Assembly (NCBI GenBank): GCA_022457155.1
Contig: JAJGOT010000921.1
Location: forward strand, 67,001 to 131,000
Length of the DNA: 64,000 nucleotides
Source: Cladopsammia gracilis
Taxonomy: Eukaryota > Cnidaria > Anthozoa > Scleractinia > Dendrophylliidae
Direction of reading: 5' to 3'
The position numbers and the translations under genes were made by a program. Below are positions 31,226 to 42,055 of this stretch, piece by piece (the first letter of the stretch is position 1; each line of letters begins with the position of its first letter). The notes beneath the pieces are model-generated. The model saw only the letters and a program-made list of their open reading frames with translations. It did no database searches and was not told the origin of the DNA.

Positions 31226-31907
31226 AATCAAAATATTACAAAGCCTTGTAGATTGTACTAAAAGACTGTGACATTTTCATTCTTGAATTTCGAAAAGTAT
31301 ATACTTTTCAGCAGCTAGTACCCCCTCACCAGGATTGTGCATTTATGAGGCCTAACACCTCTCAAGTGAGAGGTGTTAGGCAAAGGGCAGGGCGAAAGGG
31401 ATAAATATCATGCAAAATAATTTTAAGAATATGGAATATCCTGTAGAACAAGTTATGTGGAACCAAAATGATCTATTATTATTCAGTGAAATCAAGAGAA
31501 AATAATTGTCCAATTATAATCTCTTTGTCAAATATTAAAAAAATGGCCTTGGATTATGTCAAACCGCCCAATATATCAAACTAAGTTAATCGCTAATCAC
31601 ATTCAGACCCACAGGCCGTCTAAAATTTAAGTTTCATGAACCTGTAGTAATTCCAATAGCGAAAGCAATGAATTAGCACAAAATTCTGTATGTTGCAAGA
31701 GCTCTGATACAAGGAACAAGACTTTTGTTTTATCCAAGGCATACAGCATCGATCTGCACATTCACTTTGTGTACCAATGGCAAAATATAGCAGGTGGATT
31801 GCCTAGCGAAAGTAACCAAAAAAAATTTTTAAAAAAATGGCACTTAAGTGTTAAAGGTAAAAAGTTGTTGCTTAATTATAGCATAGGTGGTGGCACAGTA
31901 ATGTTCA

Positions 31908-31911
<4 letters not shown>
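31226..31911. other. Non-coding with one perfect hairpin
   Basis: No gene recognised. GCCTAACACCTCTCA-AG-TGAGAGGTGTTAGGC near 31349-31380 is a perfect 15-bp stem with a 2-nt loop. Confidence 0.5.

Positions 31912-31970
<59 letters not shown>
31912..31970. repeat. (TA)n microsatellite at the 5' junction of a Penelope fragment
   Basis: About 30 uninterrupted TA units directly precede the truncated element. Confidence 0.95.
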
Positions 31971-31973
<3 letters not shown>

Positions 31974-31974
<1 letters not shown>

Positions 31975-32565
31975 CTTTCTCTCGTTGATCAACATTTTCC
32001 TAAATCAAATCCACTCCACAAGATTTTCAACCGGAATACACTTAAATTGAGCTACAGCTGCATGAATAATATAAAATCGATTATATCCAACCACAGCAAA
32101 TCACAAATTAATAAGTCTGATCTCACCCAAGATAGTAATTGTAACTGCCGGAACCCAAGCACGTGCCCCATGAACGGAAAATGCAACGACACAAACATCA
32201 TTTACCAAGCTGAAGTCACAACATCATCCTCCAAAGAGACATACGTCGGACTTTGTGACACAGCGTTTAAATTAAGATACAGAAATCATGTATGCTCATT
32301 TAGAAATGAAAAATACAAGCATGCAACAGAATTAAGCAAATACATCTGGAGCTTAGAAGAAAGAGACGTCATTTACAACATCAAATGGCGTAAGATTAAA
32401 CAAGCAAGATCGTATTCAAATGTAAACAAGCGTTGTAATTTATGTTTATGGGAAAAATATTTCATCATATGCAGACCCGAAATGTCAACACTGAACAATA
32501 GAAGCGAACTCCTATCTACTTGTAGACATTCTAAGAAATTCCTGTTGAAAACTGTATTCGGTTAG
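31974..32565 (+). pseudogene. 5'-truncated Penelope-like element: GIY-YIG endonuclease end
   Basis: The frame is open from about 31980 to 32565 and begins inside the element protein ([20 protein letters not shown]). It holds the CxC..CxxxxxC zinc-like motif ([15 protein letters not shown]) and the GIY-YIG core IIYQAEV ... YVGLC with R..NH. The end, [13 protein letters not shown], is typical of these elements. It is homologous to the C-terminus of the element at 33007-34593 but clearly diverged. The RT is missing, and a hammerhead motif follows at 32655. Confidence 0.85.
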
Positions 32566-32654
32566 TTAACCAATCATATCTCCGCACGTCACGCCATTAG
32601 GTATTGTTCTGTAATTTCAAATTTTGTATGTATTCTATGTATCCGTTATTGTAG

Positions 32655-32708
32655 GCAGTTGCCTGATGATTGCTTCGTAAGAAGCATGAAACTCTGAGTA
32701 GCAGTGAA
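32655..32708 (+). ncRNA. Hammerhead ribozyme motif of the Penelope-like element
   Basis: CTGATGA at 32663-32669; stem II TGCTTC-GTAA-GAAGCA; GAAA at 32688-32691; a minimal stem III CTC/GAG; then GTA at 32698-32700 as the NUH cleavage site. Stem I pairs bases just before CTGATGA with GCAGT after the cleavage site, including two G-U pairs. The arrangement matches the type I hammerheads reported in Penelope pLTRs. Confidence 0.75.
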
Positions 32709-32745
32709 TAAATGTCTTCGACCAAGTAATCCATCTCTACAAATC

Positions 32746-32776
<31 letters not shown>
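32746..32776. repeat. (TA)n microsatellite at the outer end of the minus-strand Penelope copy
   Basis: A short TA tract immediately outside the ribozyme-bearing end. Confidence 0.9.
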
Positions 32777-32777
<1 letters not shown>

Positions 32778-32815
32778 ATTATAATAAATTGGTTCAAGAC
32801 TTCAGAGGTAGTTCA

Positions 32816-32889
32816 TCGTTTTATTACTACAGCACTGTTTCGTATGGTCAAATGATGGCCACACTCATCAGGTAATATCAACGATTGAC
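32816..32889 (-). ncRNA. Hammerhead ribozyme motif, minus-strand Penelope copy
   Basis: On the minus strand: CTGATGA (complement of 32865-32871); stem II GTGTGG...CCATAC; GAAA; stem III CAG-TG-CTG; and cleavage triplet GTA before GTAATA. Stem I is GTAATA/TATTAC plus a second helix TCGTT/AACGA beyond an internal loop. This is a better-formed motif than the one at 32655. Confidence 0.85.
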
Positions 32890-33006
32890 CGTTAAATTAC
32901 AAAAACTGGCTATAAAAGCGGGAATACGGTTGCTATGAGATATAAAAACATGCGTTATTTTATCATATAAATCATGTGAGTGCTATTTATAATTTGGGAG
33001 ATTGTG

Positions 33007-34593
33007 TTACTTTATTATAAAGTTCTTGAGGAGATATCTGTTTCTGTGGGGGCATGAACTTGCTAACTCATTTCGTTTGTTTAGACTGCAGAGATCCTTT
33101 TTACAGATGATTATGAATTTTTCAAAAAGACATAAATTACATTTCTTAGTAATGTTGTTATAAGGTTTGCATTGTTTGATGATTTTCCACTTTAGCCTGA
33201 AAGGCTTGTTGTTGTCTTTGAGTGTCCATATGTGTTTTGATAATTCTGTTTCGTGTCTCTTGTTTTGATGTCGGAAGGAAGATGTGTGGTTCCTGTAACG
33301 TTCTTTGAAGTTTGTCGCGAGTCCTACGTATGAATCTGTTGATGTTTCAGTTGTGACTGTTGCTTGGTAAACTACGTTTGTTGTGAGGCATTTCCCTTCG
33401 AGGGGACATTGATCTTTTTTTCGGCAGTTACACCCTTTGTCGAGTGTTTGTGACTGGTTGCAATCTGATAGCAGTTTTTTGTTGTGTGACGAGATGTTTG
33501 TTTTCATGTTTGGCATGCAAGAGTAGCTTAGCTTTAGTGTGTGGCGGTTGAAGATCTTGTGTAATGGGTGATTTTTCGGGAAGCATCTGTCCACGATATT
33601 TAGGAACCTTCTTCCCAGATTGGTCTTCACGTTGGAGTTCCATGGTGGGTTATACCATACTACTTTCCTTTGGCGATTTTTGTTGCGCTTTTGGGCTGGC
33701 TGTGGGTTATATGTTAGCTTGTAGTCGTAGCCACTTTCGTCAAGGGCTTTTTGGTAAGGAGGGATGGCGGCATCAAAAACTTTCTTGCTTGATGAAATGC
33801 TGGTTAGTCGCTTGTTTATGTTTTCCGGGATGTTCTTTAGTAGTGCAGGAGGGTGGTTGCTTTGACGGTGGACGTAGAGAAGTTTGTTGTTTGGTTTCAT
33901 GAAGGGTTTGTAAGATTCACTTGTGAGGTCGAAGATCACATCTAAAAAGTTGATGGTCTTCTTATTAGCTTCAATTGTGATATTTAGGCCATTAGATTTG
34001 AAAATGTTGCTTACTTCTTGCTTTGTTTTCTCAATTTTTTTTGGTGTAGCTCTGCATACCGCCAGGCCATCGTCACGGTAAAGGCCCACTCGATCTTTAA
34101 ACTTTGCCGCGATCAGGGATAACATGTAGACTCCTACTAGCTCGCATGTCTCGGCTCCATCATACGAGCCCATCGTCACATCGAACATGTCGTCGGTGTT
34201 CTTCTTTGTCCATGGTGTATTCTGGTGGTATAGCAGTGATTTTTTCGCATGTATGATAATATGGCGGTCTTGTGGGGTGATGCACGTGAAGTGTGATGCG
34301 TAGTCTAGTGCTTTCTTTAGGAGTTGTTCAGAGATGGATGGATAGAAGTCACATACATCGACGGTTACGAACGCATGTTGAGCTTTATCAGGTATTGCCT
34401 GGAACCATTCGATGACATTGGGTGTGCTTTTCCAGAGGTTTACTTTTGTTGTTTTGATGACTTCTTTGTTGATGTTGTCCAAAATGTGTTTGCTGATTAT
34501 GCCGATTTCTGATTTTGAGGGGTTAATAAGTCTGCAGGATGGGTTGCTTGTGAAATCAGGTTTGTGATCTTTCAATGTTATGAAAGCGTCCAT
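33007..34593 (-). CDS. Penelope-like element RT plus GIY-YIG endonuclease, 5'-truncated
   Basis: 528 aa, uninterrupted. It begins within the RT fingers (DAFITLKDHKP). RT motif A is FVTVDVCDFYPSI (about residue 75), motif B is GSYDGAETCELVGVY (about 140), and motif C is GLYRDDGLAV (about 170), with YRDD in place of the common YVDD. The connector is followed by CNCRKKDQCPLEGKC (about 400) and a GIY-YIG nuclease (NVVYQATV ... YVGLATNF, R..NH). The nuclease cuts the target and the RT copies the RNA. The start lies exactly at the junction with the inverted copy, so the N-terminal domain is missing. A hammerhead lies downstream. Confidence 0.9.
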   Translation of the reverse strand: MDAFITLKDHKPDFTSNPSCRLINPSKSEIGIISKHILDNINKEVIKTTKVNLWKSTPNVIEWFQAIPDKAQHAFVTVDVCDFYPSISEQLLKKALDYASHFTCITPQDRHIIIHAKKSLLYHQNTPWTKKNTDDMFDVTMGSYDGAETCELVGVYMLSLIAAKFKDRVGLYRDDGLAVCRATPKKIEKTKQEVSNIFKSNGLNITIEANKKTINFLDVIFDLTSESYKPFMKPNNKLLYVHRQSNHPPALLKNIPENINKRLTSISSSKKVFDAAIPPYQKALDESGYDYKLTYNPQPAQKRNKNRQRKVVWYNPPWNSNVKTNLGRRFLNIVDRCFPKNHPLHKIFNRHTLKLSYSCMPNMKTNISSHNKKLLSDCNQSQTLDKGCNCRKKDQCPLEGKCLTTNVVYQATVTTETSTDSYVGLATNFKERYRNHTSSFRHQNKRHETELSKHIWTLKDNNKPFRLKWKIIKQCKPYNNITKKCNLCLFEKFIIICKKDLCSLNKRNELASSCPHRNRYLLKNFIIK

Positions 34594-35917
34594 CTCTGAA
34601 CAACTCCTAAAGAAAGCACTAGACTACGCATCACACTTCACGTGCATCACCCCACAAGACCGCCATATTATCATACATGCGAAAAAATCACTGCTATACC
34701 ACCAGAATACACCATGGACAAAGAAGAACACCGACGACATGTTCGATGTGACGATGGGCTCGTATGATGGAGCCGAGACATGCGAGCTAGTAGGAGTCTA
34801 CAGGTTATCCCTGATCGCGGCAAAGTTTAAAGATCGAGTGGGCCTTTACCGTGACGATGGCCTGGCTGTATGCAGAGCTACACCAAAAGAAATTGAGAAA
34901 ACAAAGCAAGAAGTAAGCAACATTTAATCTAATGGCCTAAATATCACAATTGAAGCTAATAAGAAGACCATCAACTTTTTAGATGTGATCTTCGACCTCA
35001 CAAGTGAATCTTACAAACCCTTCATGAAACCAAACAACAAACTTCTTTACGTCCACCGTCAAAGCAACCACCCTCCTGCACTACTAAAGAACATCCCGGA
35101 AAACATAAACAAGCGACTAACCAGCATTTCATCAAGCAAGAAAGTTTTTGATGCCGCCATCCCTCCTTACCAAAAAGCCCTTGACGAAAGTGGCTACGAC
35201 TACAAGCTAACATATAACCCACAGCCAGCCCAAAAGCGCAACAAAAATCGCCAAAGGAAAGTAGTATGGTATAACCCACCATGGAACTCCAACGTGAAGA
35301 CCAATCTGGGAAGAAGGTTCCTAAATATCGTGGACAGATGCTTCCCGAAAAATCACCCATTACACAAGATCTTCAACCGCCACACACTAAAGCTAAGCTA
35401 CTCTTGCATGCCAAACATGAAAACAAACATCTCGTCACACAACAAAAAACTGCTATCAGATTGCAACCAGTCACAAACACTCGACAAAGAGTGTAACTGC
35501 CGAAAAAAAAATCAATGTCCCCTCGAAGGGAAATGCCTCACAACAAACGTAGTTTACCAAACAACAGTCACAACTGAAACATCAACAGATTCATACGTAG
35601 GACTCGCGACAAACTTCAAAGAACGTTACAGGAACCACACATCTTCCTTCCGACATCAAAACAAGAGACACGAAACGGAATTATCAAAACACATATGGAC
35701 ACTCAAAGACAACAACAAGCCTTTCAGCCTAAAGTGGAAAATCATCAAACAATGCAAACCTTATAACAACATTACTAAGAAATGTAATTTATGTCTTTTT
35801 GAAAAATTCATAATCATCTGTAAAAAGGATCTCTGCAGTCTAAACAAACGAAATGAGTTAGCAAGTTCATGCCCCCACAGAAACAGATATCTCCTCAAGA
35901 ACTTTATAATAAAGTAA
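34594..35917 (+). pseudogene. Inverted second Penelope copy, truncated and frameshifted
   Basis: Nearly identical to the minus-strand copy from SISEQLLKKAL to the C-terminus, with only a handful of amino-acid differences. It joins head-to-head at 34593/34594. The N-terminal part of the RT up to motif A is lost. A 4-bp deletion near 34924 causes a stop. The ORF then resumes at about 34950 through the connector and the GIY-YIG nuclease. A hammerhead and a (TA)n tract follow. Confidence 0.9.
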
Positions 35918-36033
35918 CACAATCTCCCAAATTATAAATAGCACTCACATGATTTATATGATAAAATAACGCATGTTTTTATATCTCATAGCAACCGTAT
36001 TCCCGCTTTTTTAGCCAGTTTTTGTAATTTAAC

Positions 36034-36110
36034 GGTCAATCGTTGATATTACCTGATGAGTGTGGCCATCATTTGACCATACGAAACAGTGCTGTAGTAA
36101 TAAAACGATG
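36034..36110 (+). ncRNA. Hammerhead ribozyme motif, plus-strand Penelope copy
   Basis: CTGATGA at 36053-36059, stem II GTGTGG/CCATAC, GAAA at 36083-36086, stem III CAG-TG-CTG, cleavage triplet GTA at 36094-36096, and stem I TATTAC/GTAATA. Same sequence as the minus-strand copy at 32816-32889. Confidence 0.85.
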
Positions 36111-36205
36111 AACTACCTCTGAAGTCTTGAACCAATCTATTATAATTGTCAATGCTCCTCTAAGAGTTGAGCGCTCTCTGAAATACATTCAAATCAAGTT
36201 CAAGA

Positions 36206-36208
<3 letters not shown>

Positions 36209-36246
<38 letters not shown>
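36209..36246. repeat. (TA)n microsatellite
   Basis: A TA tract near the outer end of the plus-strand Penelope copy, separated from it by about 80 bp. Confidence 0.9.
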
Positions 36247-36250
<4 letters not shown>

Positions 36251-36487
36251 AATGGGTAACACAATTAGATTTAGGAAAAGATTCTTTAGCGGTAATCAAA
36301 ATGGTTATTTCATTTTGTCAGAAGTATTTTTGGTATGAAGGGCTATACAACTGGACCAAAAATTAAAGGAAATACTCGAAATACAAAGATGAGACGGAAG
36401 AACGTGAAATGAAACTGCATCTTGTAAACCCCTGGGATTGTGTTTGTGTGCAGCAGAGCCGGGGGGATTGATGCTTTCTGTAAACAC

Positions 36488-37838
36488 TGTATATGCTAAT
36501 ACAGTTAAAATAAAGTTCGGTAAGCCTTTCAACTAAAATTAAGTTTACAACAGACTAAATAACTAAGATGACCATTATTAAAAATATGCTCTTGGAAAGG
36601 ATTTTCAATTTCAGCTGAAAACACATAAGTCCTTCCAGAATATTGCGTTGGGCTAAAGTAATTATTACTAATTTCCTGATTTTAGGTCATGTTTACAATG
36701 AGTTGATTATGAACGGAAAGTTGAGGAGACTAATGCTTAACCCTTTAACTACCAAATTTCTTTGGGTTCCCAAAGCAGTTTTGTGGGGCTAGGCAATCTG
36801 TAGAATTTCGTGACTGCATATAAATAGCTCACATAAAAATATACGCTGTTTCAAATCAACGTGGGCTCGAATTTTCATTGTGACATCAGTATTCAGCCGT
36901 TGCTCGCTCGATTAGCGATCACACGGACTCGAATCTGATAAGAATTTGGTTTATAAGTGCTTTTTCGAGTCATTTTTCACTGCAGAAACCCCCAGGCTGG
37001 CATCATTAAGCTGGAATGGTGGGCAGAGGCAAACGTCTGAAAGAAATCAGAGGTGAGAGATGATTTGACTATGACTGGAACGCCAAAAGTATCCGTAGCA
37101 AAACATGGCGGTCCATGAGTGAAGTTGTCTCTCTGGCCCTTCTGTGGTTGGATTTCGAGACCTACCAAGGCAATTTGGACGACTTTTGACTTCTAAAGAA
37201 TGCAATCGGTGCAATATTTTGCCAGTTGGTCTGGGTGGCTCGACACTTATAAAAAATATATCAAACAGAGGTAGGTAGACTTGCATGCCGCCGGTATGGT
37301 CGTATTACCCAGAATTCCTTTCGGTCGTGCATAAGGATATTATAAGTTTGCAAGAATAGCTCTGATTGAATGGAAATTGCTCGGTCTGTTGAAATATTGA
37401 TGGAAATTTTTCTAAGTGGATGCAGAGGAATAGGTTCGAAGTTAGCTGCAAATGTACACTTTTGGATGTAGAGTTACTTTTTCATTAAAAGAAATTGATG
37501 CAAAGATGTGCGTTTTTTGTTGTGTTCCTTGGAAGTAGAAAGAGGGCATTTCTGGATTTGCTGCCGAATAAACAACCATATGCAGCGGAAATCCACAGTT
37601 GTAGTCAAGTAGTTGGTTGTTAATGCTATGAAACTTATCGCTTTGCCCTAACAAGGGATCATTACTATCATTTGTGTAGATATGTGAAAGCTGAAGATCT
37701 ATAAATCACTACTACTTATTTTCGTACGAATATGTACGATTGGTAGTTAAAGGGTTAAACATCTTTCTTTTCCAATTTCGAAAAGCAATAACGATCGGAA
37801 CTTTTGATCAAAAAGTAATAACGAAAAGTGTCTTTCAA
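36488..37838. repeat. Left direct repeat flanking the gag-like gene (split by an insertion)
   Basis: 36488-36736 plus 37759-37838 (about 330 bp in total) match 41728-42055 at roughly 95% by eye. The 1-kb TTAA element between them is a later insertion. The two repeats flank the gag-like gene in direct orientation and could be LTRs, but TG...CA ends, a primer-binding site and a polypurine tract were not found. Confidence 0.7.
36737..37758. mobile_element. TTAA-flanked element of about 1 kb, family C
   Basis: TTAA lies at 36737-36740 and 37755-37758. The inverted ends are CCCTTTAACTACCAA and its complement. The paralogous right repeat has a single TTAA at about 41974, an empty site. CCC ends plus TTAA suit piggyBac. 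No transposase ORF is present. Confidence 0.88.
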
Positions 37839-38223
37839 AGGCCCATTTCCATCCGGGATGCATTGCGCGCTGCGATCGCTAATCTTGAATTTCGTGTATC
37901 ACGAAATTACGATTCTTCGAAAGCCCTTTATCATCGCCTTTTTCCAAAGCAATCCTGTAAATATTTTCAATTCCCTTCTTCTAAATACATTCCCTGTTTA
38001 TCTTTTCATATTATTCTAAAAGTATTTTGTATATTTTCTGGCTGTATTTGTAATTTTGCTGTTTAAAGTGGACGAGTGTCTGACCAATAGACCGCGGCCC
38101 TGTCACGGTTTTTCCAAATTTTTATATTGGCCTGACAGCAAAAATCCATCGACACTGCTGGGAAAAGCATCCCAAAATTTGTAACGTGGCCGAGTTTAAA
38201 AGCCATATCTTTTAAAATAACAG

Positions 38224-38350
38224 AGATATAGCCCCGCAAAGTCGGCAAATTTCACAGACGTTTGTATCGCGCGGCCAAATTTTTACCGGTAGTCAAGAAA
38301 TTCGGCCGCGCGATACAAATTTGCCGACTCTGCGGAACTATATCTCCACT
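38224..38350. repeat. Hairpin at the 3' end of the gag-like gene
   Basis: AGATATAG...GTCGGCAAATTT...GTATCGCGCGGCC pairs with GGCCGCGCGATAC...AAATTTGCCGAC...CTATATCT. One arm has an 8-nt extra stretch. The gag-like frame's stop lies inside the right arm. Confidence 0.85.
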
Positions 38351-41043
38351 ATTTTAACTTTCAACTTGCAATCGGTGTAAACTTCCAGTCGGACTATTAT
38401 CTCCTGTTTGTTTTGCACTGTTGAGGTTTGGTCTTCAGACGGAATTGTGATTGAAATAGTATCGGGATCAGGCCTATCTTCGCTCGTTTGATCGTTTCTT
38501 GTGGCGTCTTTCTTCGTTGTTGAACTATCTAGTTGGACCAATTCAAAGGTGTTAATCTTTGGCACTTCCGTATTTGCAGGTATCGGTGGTTGACTTCGTC
38601 TTGCACAATAAAGCTTTTCAGCTGGTGATTCTTGCTTGTTCTGCTCGTGGTGCTGTTTGTTCTTTGAAGAAACTGAGTTCGAAGCCTTGTCTAACTTGGT
38701 AGTATTCACTGGATCATAATTTTGTTGCATTTGTGCTTGGTTGGTCTGAACTTCTTTGTTTTGTGTGGTGGGAGTAGCAGAAGGTCTTGGCAGCACCTGA
38801 TGTACACACGAGGCAATTACTTTTTGCTCTTTAGAAGACTCGATTCCCTTGACGGCAATTCGCGGGCCTAACTGCTGGCGAGGTGGGATATTTTGCGACC
38901 TGTAACCCTGGTTTCTTTGTTCGCCTCGCAAGTAACAACGTGACCAATTCGACCACAGATTTCACAAACCGGCCGTCCTTCACGAGTTCGGACTCTCGGC
39001 TGTTCTTGTCTATTGTTTCGGGAAGCATAAGCCCGCATGAATCCATCCATGCGTGCTTGTAGTTTGCGGATCTCGTCAAACATGCGAGATGCGTCTGTGA
39101 CATTGTAACCTTCACGGGAGACAGGGATCCTTTCTCTTAGAGGTGCAGGACTTGTATGAATTGCTTTAAGACGGCAATTTTCCTCTCGTAAACGGTTTAT
39201 CTCGTCACTGTCACCAACTCGTGGGTTGTTTTGTCTTGAAGTGGGATACTGATATGCAACTACAGTCGGGTTTCCTTGAAGTCTGTCATTAAGTTGGCGC
39301 ATTTGATCTTGCATAGCGCATAGGGTATCAGCAAGATTTTGTGGTGGTGTTGGATGGTAGGCCGTAACAGTCTGATTTCCAGTGCTGATTTTTAGGAGAC
39401 GATTCTCTTCCCTTAAACGGCGAAGTTCTTCTGATTCACTACTGCAAGTTGGCCTATAAGCTGCAATCTTAGGTTCTGTAACTGCGGTCTTTCGTGGACG
39501 ACTTCCAACTATGTTCATAATTTGTTTCATTCCTTCTTCTAGGCGTGTTAGTTTATCGTTAAGTCCGGTGGAGGACTGGGACGAGTACTGATAGGAATAT
39601 ATTGTGGCTTCCGGATTTACGCTTGTACTCGTTGAAGGCGCTGAGTTTTTGGCGTAAGTTTCAGATTGTACGATACGTGAAATATCTTCTTCTCGTCTTT
39701 GTAACGTGGACTGTTGGATAGAATAGATAAGTCTCGCCGTATCCTCTGCCTCAGCGTAGGTCTTGGTGTCTTTCTTTAGTACTTCGGCTTGGATATCGGC
39801 GCGTAAACCTTGAATTAGGTAGCACATTTTATTTTCATCGCGAAGATCTAGGCAGTTGAACTTGTCACTCAGGTCAGCCAAGTATGATTCAATTGATTCA
39901 GTTGGTCCTTGGCGGTGCTTTGACAGTACTTGTCGATTTCTAAGGTGGCGATGAGCAGGCGAAAAGCGCTCCTTTAATGCGTCCTTCAATAAATTGTACG
40001 AAGCTTGGACTGTACTGGGAAGGTTACAGTAAAACGTTTCTGCTGGCCCAGAGAGATGCAAGGCTAATTTAATAGCTGCCTGATCACTTGTGGGTGATAT
40101 TTTCCCGTTGGCAAGATATAATGTGAAGCGTTGAAGCCAACGATCAACGTTTTCACTTTCGCGTCCGTGAAATAAGGTAGGTTTGACTACTGTACGTAGA
40201 TTCTGTCACATGAGAGGTAGATAAGGAAGCTTGTGCGGTTTCAAGTTGTCGGCACATTTGACGCTGTAAATTGACCATTTCTCTCTGGATATCGGAGATT
40301 TCATTGGCTGCCATGTTGGAGTAAGTGAAAATATCTTCGTTGGAATTATTTCGTGGATAAATAGGATTAAGTTCGTCGTGTTCGAAATCTGAGTGATTAG
40401 TTCCTTTTTCTGAAATAAATAACTTCTTGCGATTCGAAGGCGAAATCAAAGGAGTATTTTCGTCTTCGCTATCAGTTTCACTATCTGAATCACCGCTATT
40501 TCTGATTTCTGATGATGACTCTTCTTCTTGTTCGCTGTTGAATAACTTTCTTGGACGTTTCGGTGCGGAGATAAGTGGCGTAATTTCCTCAATTGATTCT
40601 CCTGAGTTGCTTTCTCCTGTATGACTTGTACTTGATTCACTTGATAAACTTGTTCTTTTGGCGCGCGGCCTTACAACTGATTCGGGATTTCCGTTTGATG
40701 CGTTTATTTCGTGTAAAATTGACGGTGACTCTGATCGATATGCGTTCTGTGAGGTTTGATCCTCAATTTCAACCCCGGGTGCGTTGATTTTTCTTGAATT
40801 ATCGGTTGTTGCTCTTAGGCAAGGGTGACAGGGCTCTGAATTTTCTTCTATATTTTCTTGGTTGTACCGATTGCAATATTCGGTTTCGTGTTCTAATAAT
40901 TGTTGATCTGCGGCGGATTTCTTCTGGTACGATCCAGAAATTGCACGGAATCTTCGAATCTTTGTAGTAGCCTTTGGGACCACTCTTTTTCATAAGGTTT
41001 AAATGAATAAATCTTCTTTCTCTTCTTTTTTTGTTTTGCCATC
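38338..41043 (-). pseudogene. Retrotransposon Gag (Ty3/gypsy-like) without pol, frameshifted
   Basis: Read on the minus strand, a basic N-terminus (MAKQKKKRKK at 41043) leads to a long Ser/Glu-rich acidic region (40983-40153). A retroviral-type Gag core follows (DRWLQRFTLYLANGK, LHLSGPAE, LKERFSPAH, ESIESYLADLSDKFN, YLIQGLRADIQ). Next are heptad-rich repeats with an N-R-LREEN-RLK pattern and one CCHC-like knuckle (CEICGRIGH) near 38970. The Q/P-rich tail ends at 38338. Frame changes occur near 40980, 40195 and 38940. No protease, RT or integrase is found on either side. The particle protein would package RNA. This copy is either a gag-only non-autonomous element or a remnant. Confidence 0.75.
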
Positions 41044-41727
41044 GTGAGACAGCAAAGTTTTTCTTTTCTTGCTTGCGGTATAAAACAAGTAAGTTCTATC
41101 TTCAAACAAACGGTTTAAGTTCGTGGACAAATATTGAATGATGATAATCTTCATGGATAAATAGTAACTACTTGCGATTAAACACGACTTCGCAAGTAAA
41201 CTCGAAATTCAAATGTAGAAAAGATACTCGGAAAATAAATATTTTCCGAGGGAATTACCTCAGTTGAAAGTTCCTTTCTTGACCTGGTTCCCGTCTTCGC
41301 CGTTTTTACGGAGTATAGAGATACTCTCCGGGTTGTCCGTCACTGTAACGATAGGTTTTAAGTGTGTTCTGCAGAGATAAATCTTGATAACGCGCGTCGA
41401 TGCGCTGGACTGGAAAAACGATTGAACGTCGGTTGAACTGTGATATTTGGCGGGGGGGGGGGGGGGGAGCTCTATGAGCAAACAACTTAGCAGCGTGGCA
41501 CTCGTCACAAAATGCCAGAGGTTCGCAGTCGTTGTAACTCGTCCGTAAGCGAAGCAGAAAACGGTGGAACAGAACTGGAACTCTTCAAGGTTTATTCGTG
41601 GTCTTCACACGTATACACTATAACACTCATGGGTAACTCGGACATGTCGGAAGCAATTCGGAGGTAATTCTGTAATTTTAAGGTTATTCAAATTGTACAA
41701 TGTACAAGCTTGCTTATATGTGTTCTC

Positions 41728-42055
41728 GATATGCTAATACAGTTCAAATAAAGTTCGGTAAGCCTTTCAACTAAAATTAAGTCTACAGCAGAGTAAATAA
41801 CTAAGATGACCATTATTAAAAATGTGTTCTTGGAAAGGATATTCAATTTCAGCTGAAAACACCTAAGTCCTTCCAGAATATTGCGTTGGGCTAAAGTAAT
41901 TATTACTAATTTCCTGATTTTAGGTCATGTTTACAATGAGTTGATTATGAACGGAAAGTTGAGGAGACTAATGTTTAAACAGTTTTCTTTTCCAATTTCG
42001 AAAAGCAATAACGATCGGAACTTTTGATCTAAAAGTAATAACGAAAAGTGTCTTA
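41728..42055. repeat. Right direct repeat flanking the gag-like gene
   Basis: Matches 36488-36736 plus 37759-37838. It lies about 690 bp upstream of the gag start. Uninterrupted at the TTAA where the left repeat carries family C. Confidence 0.8.

Noticed and set aside
36488..42055. Calling the direct repeats around gag true LTRs
   Set aside because: No TG...CA ends, primer-binding site, polypurine tract or target duplication could be identified.
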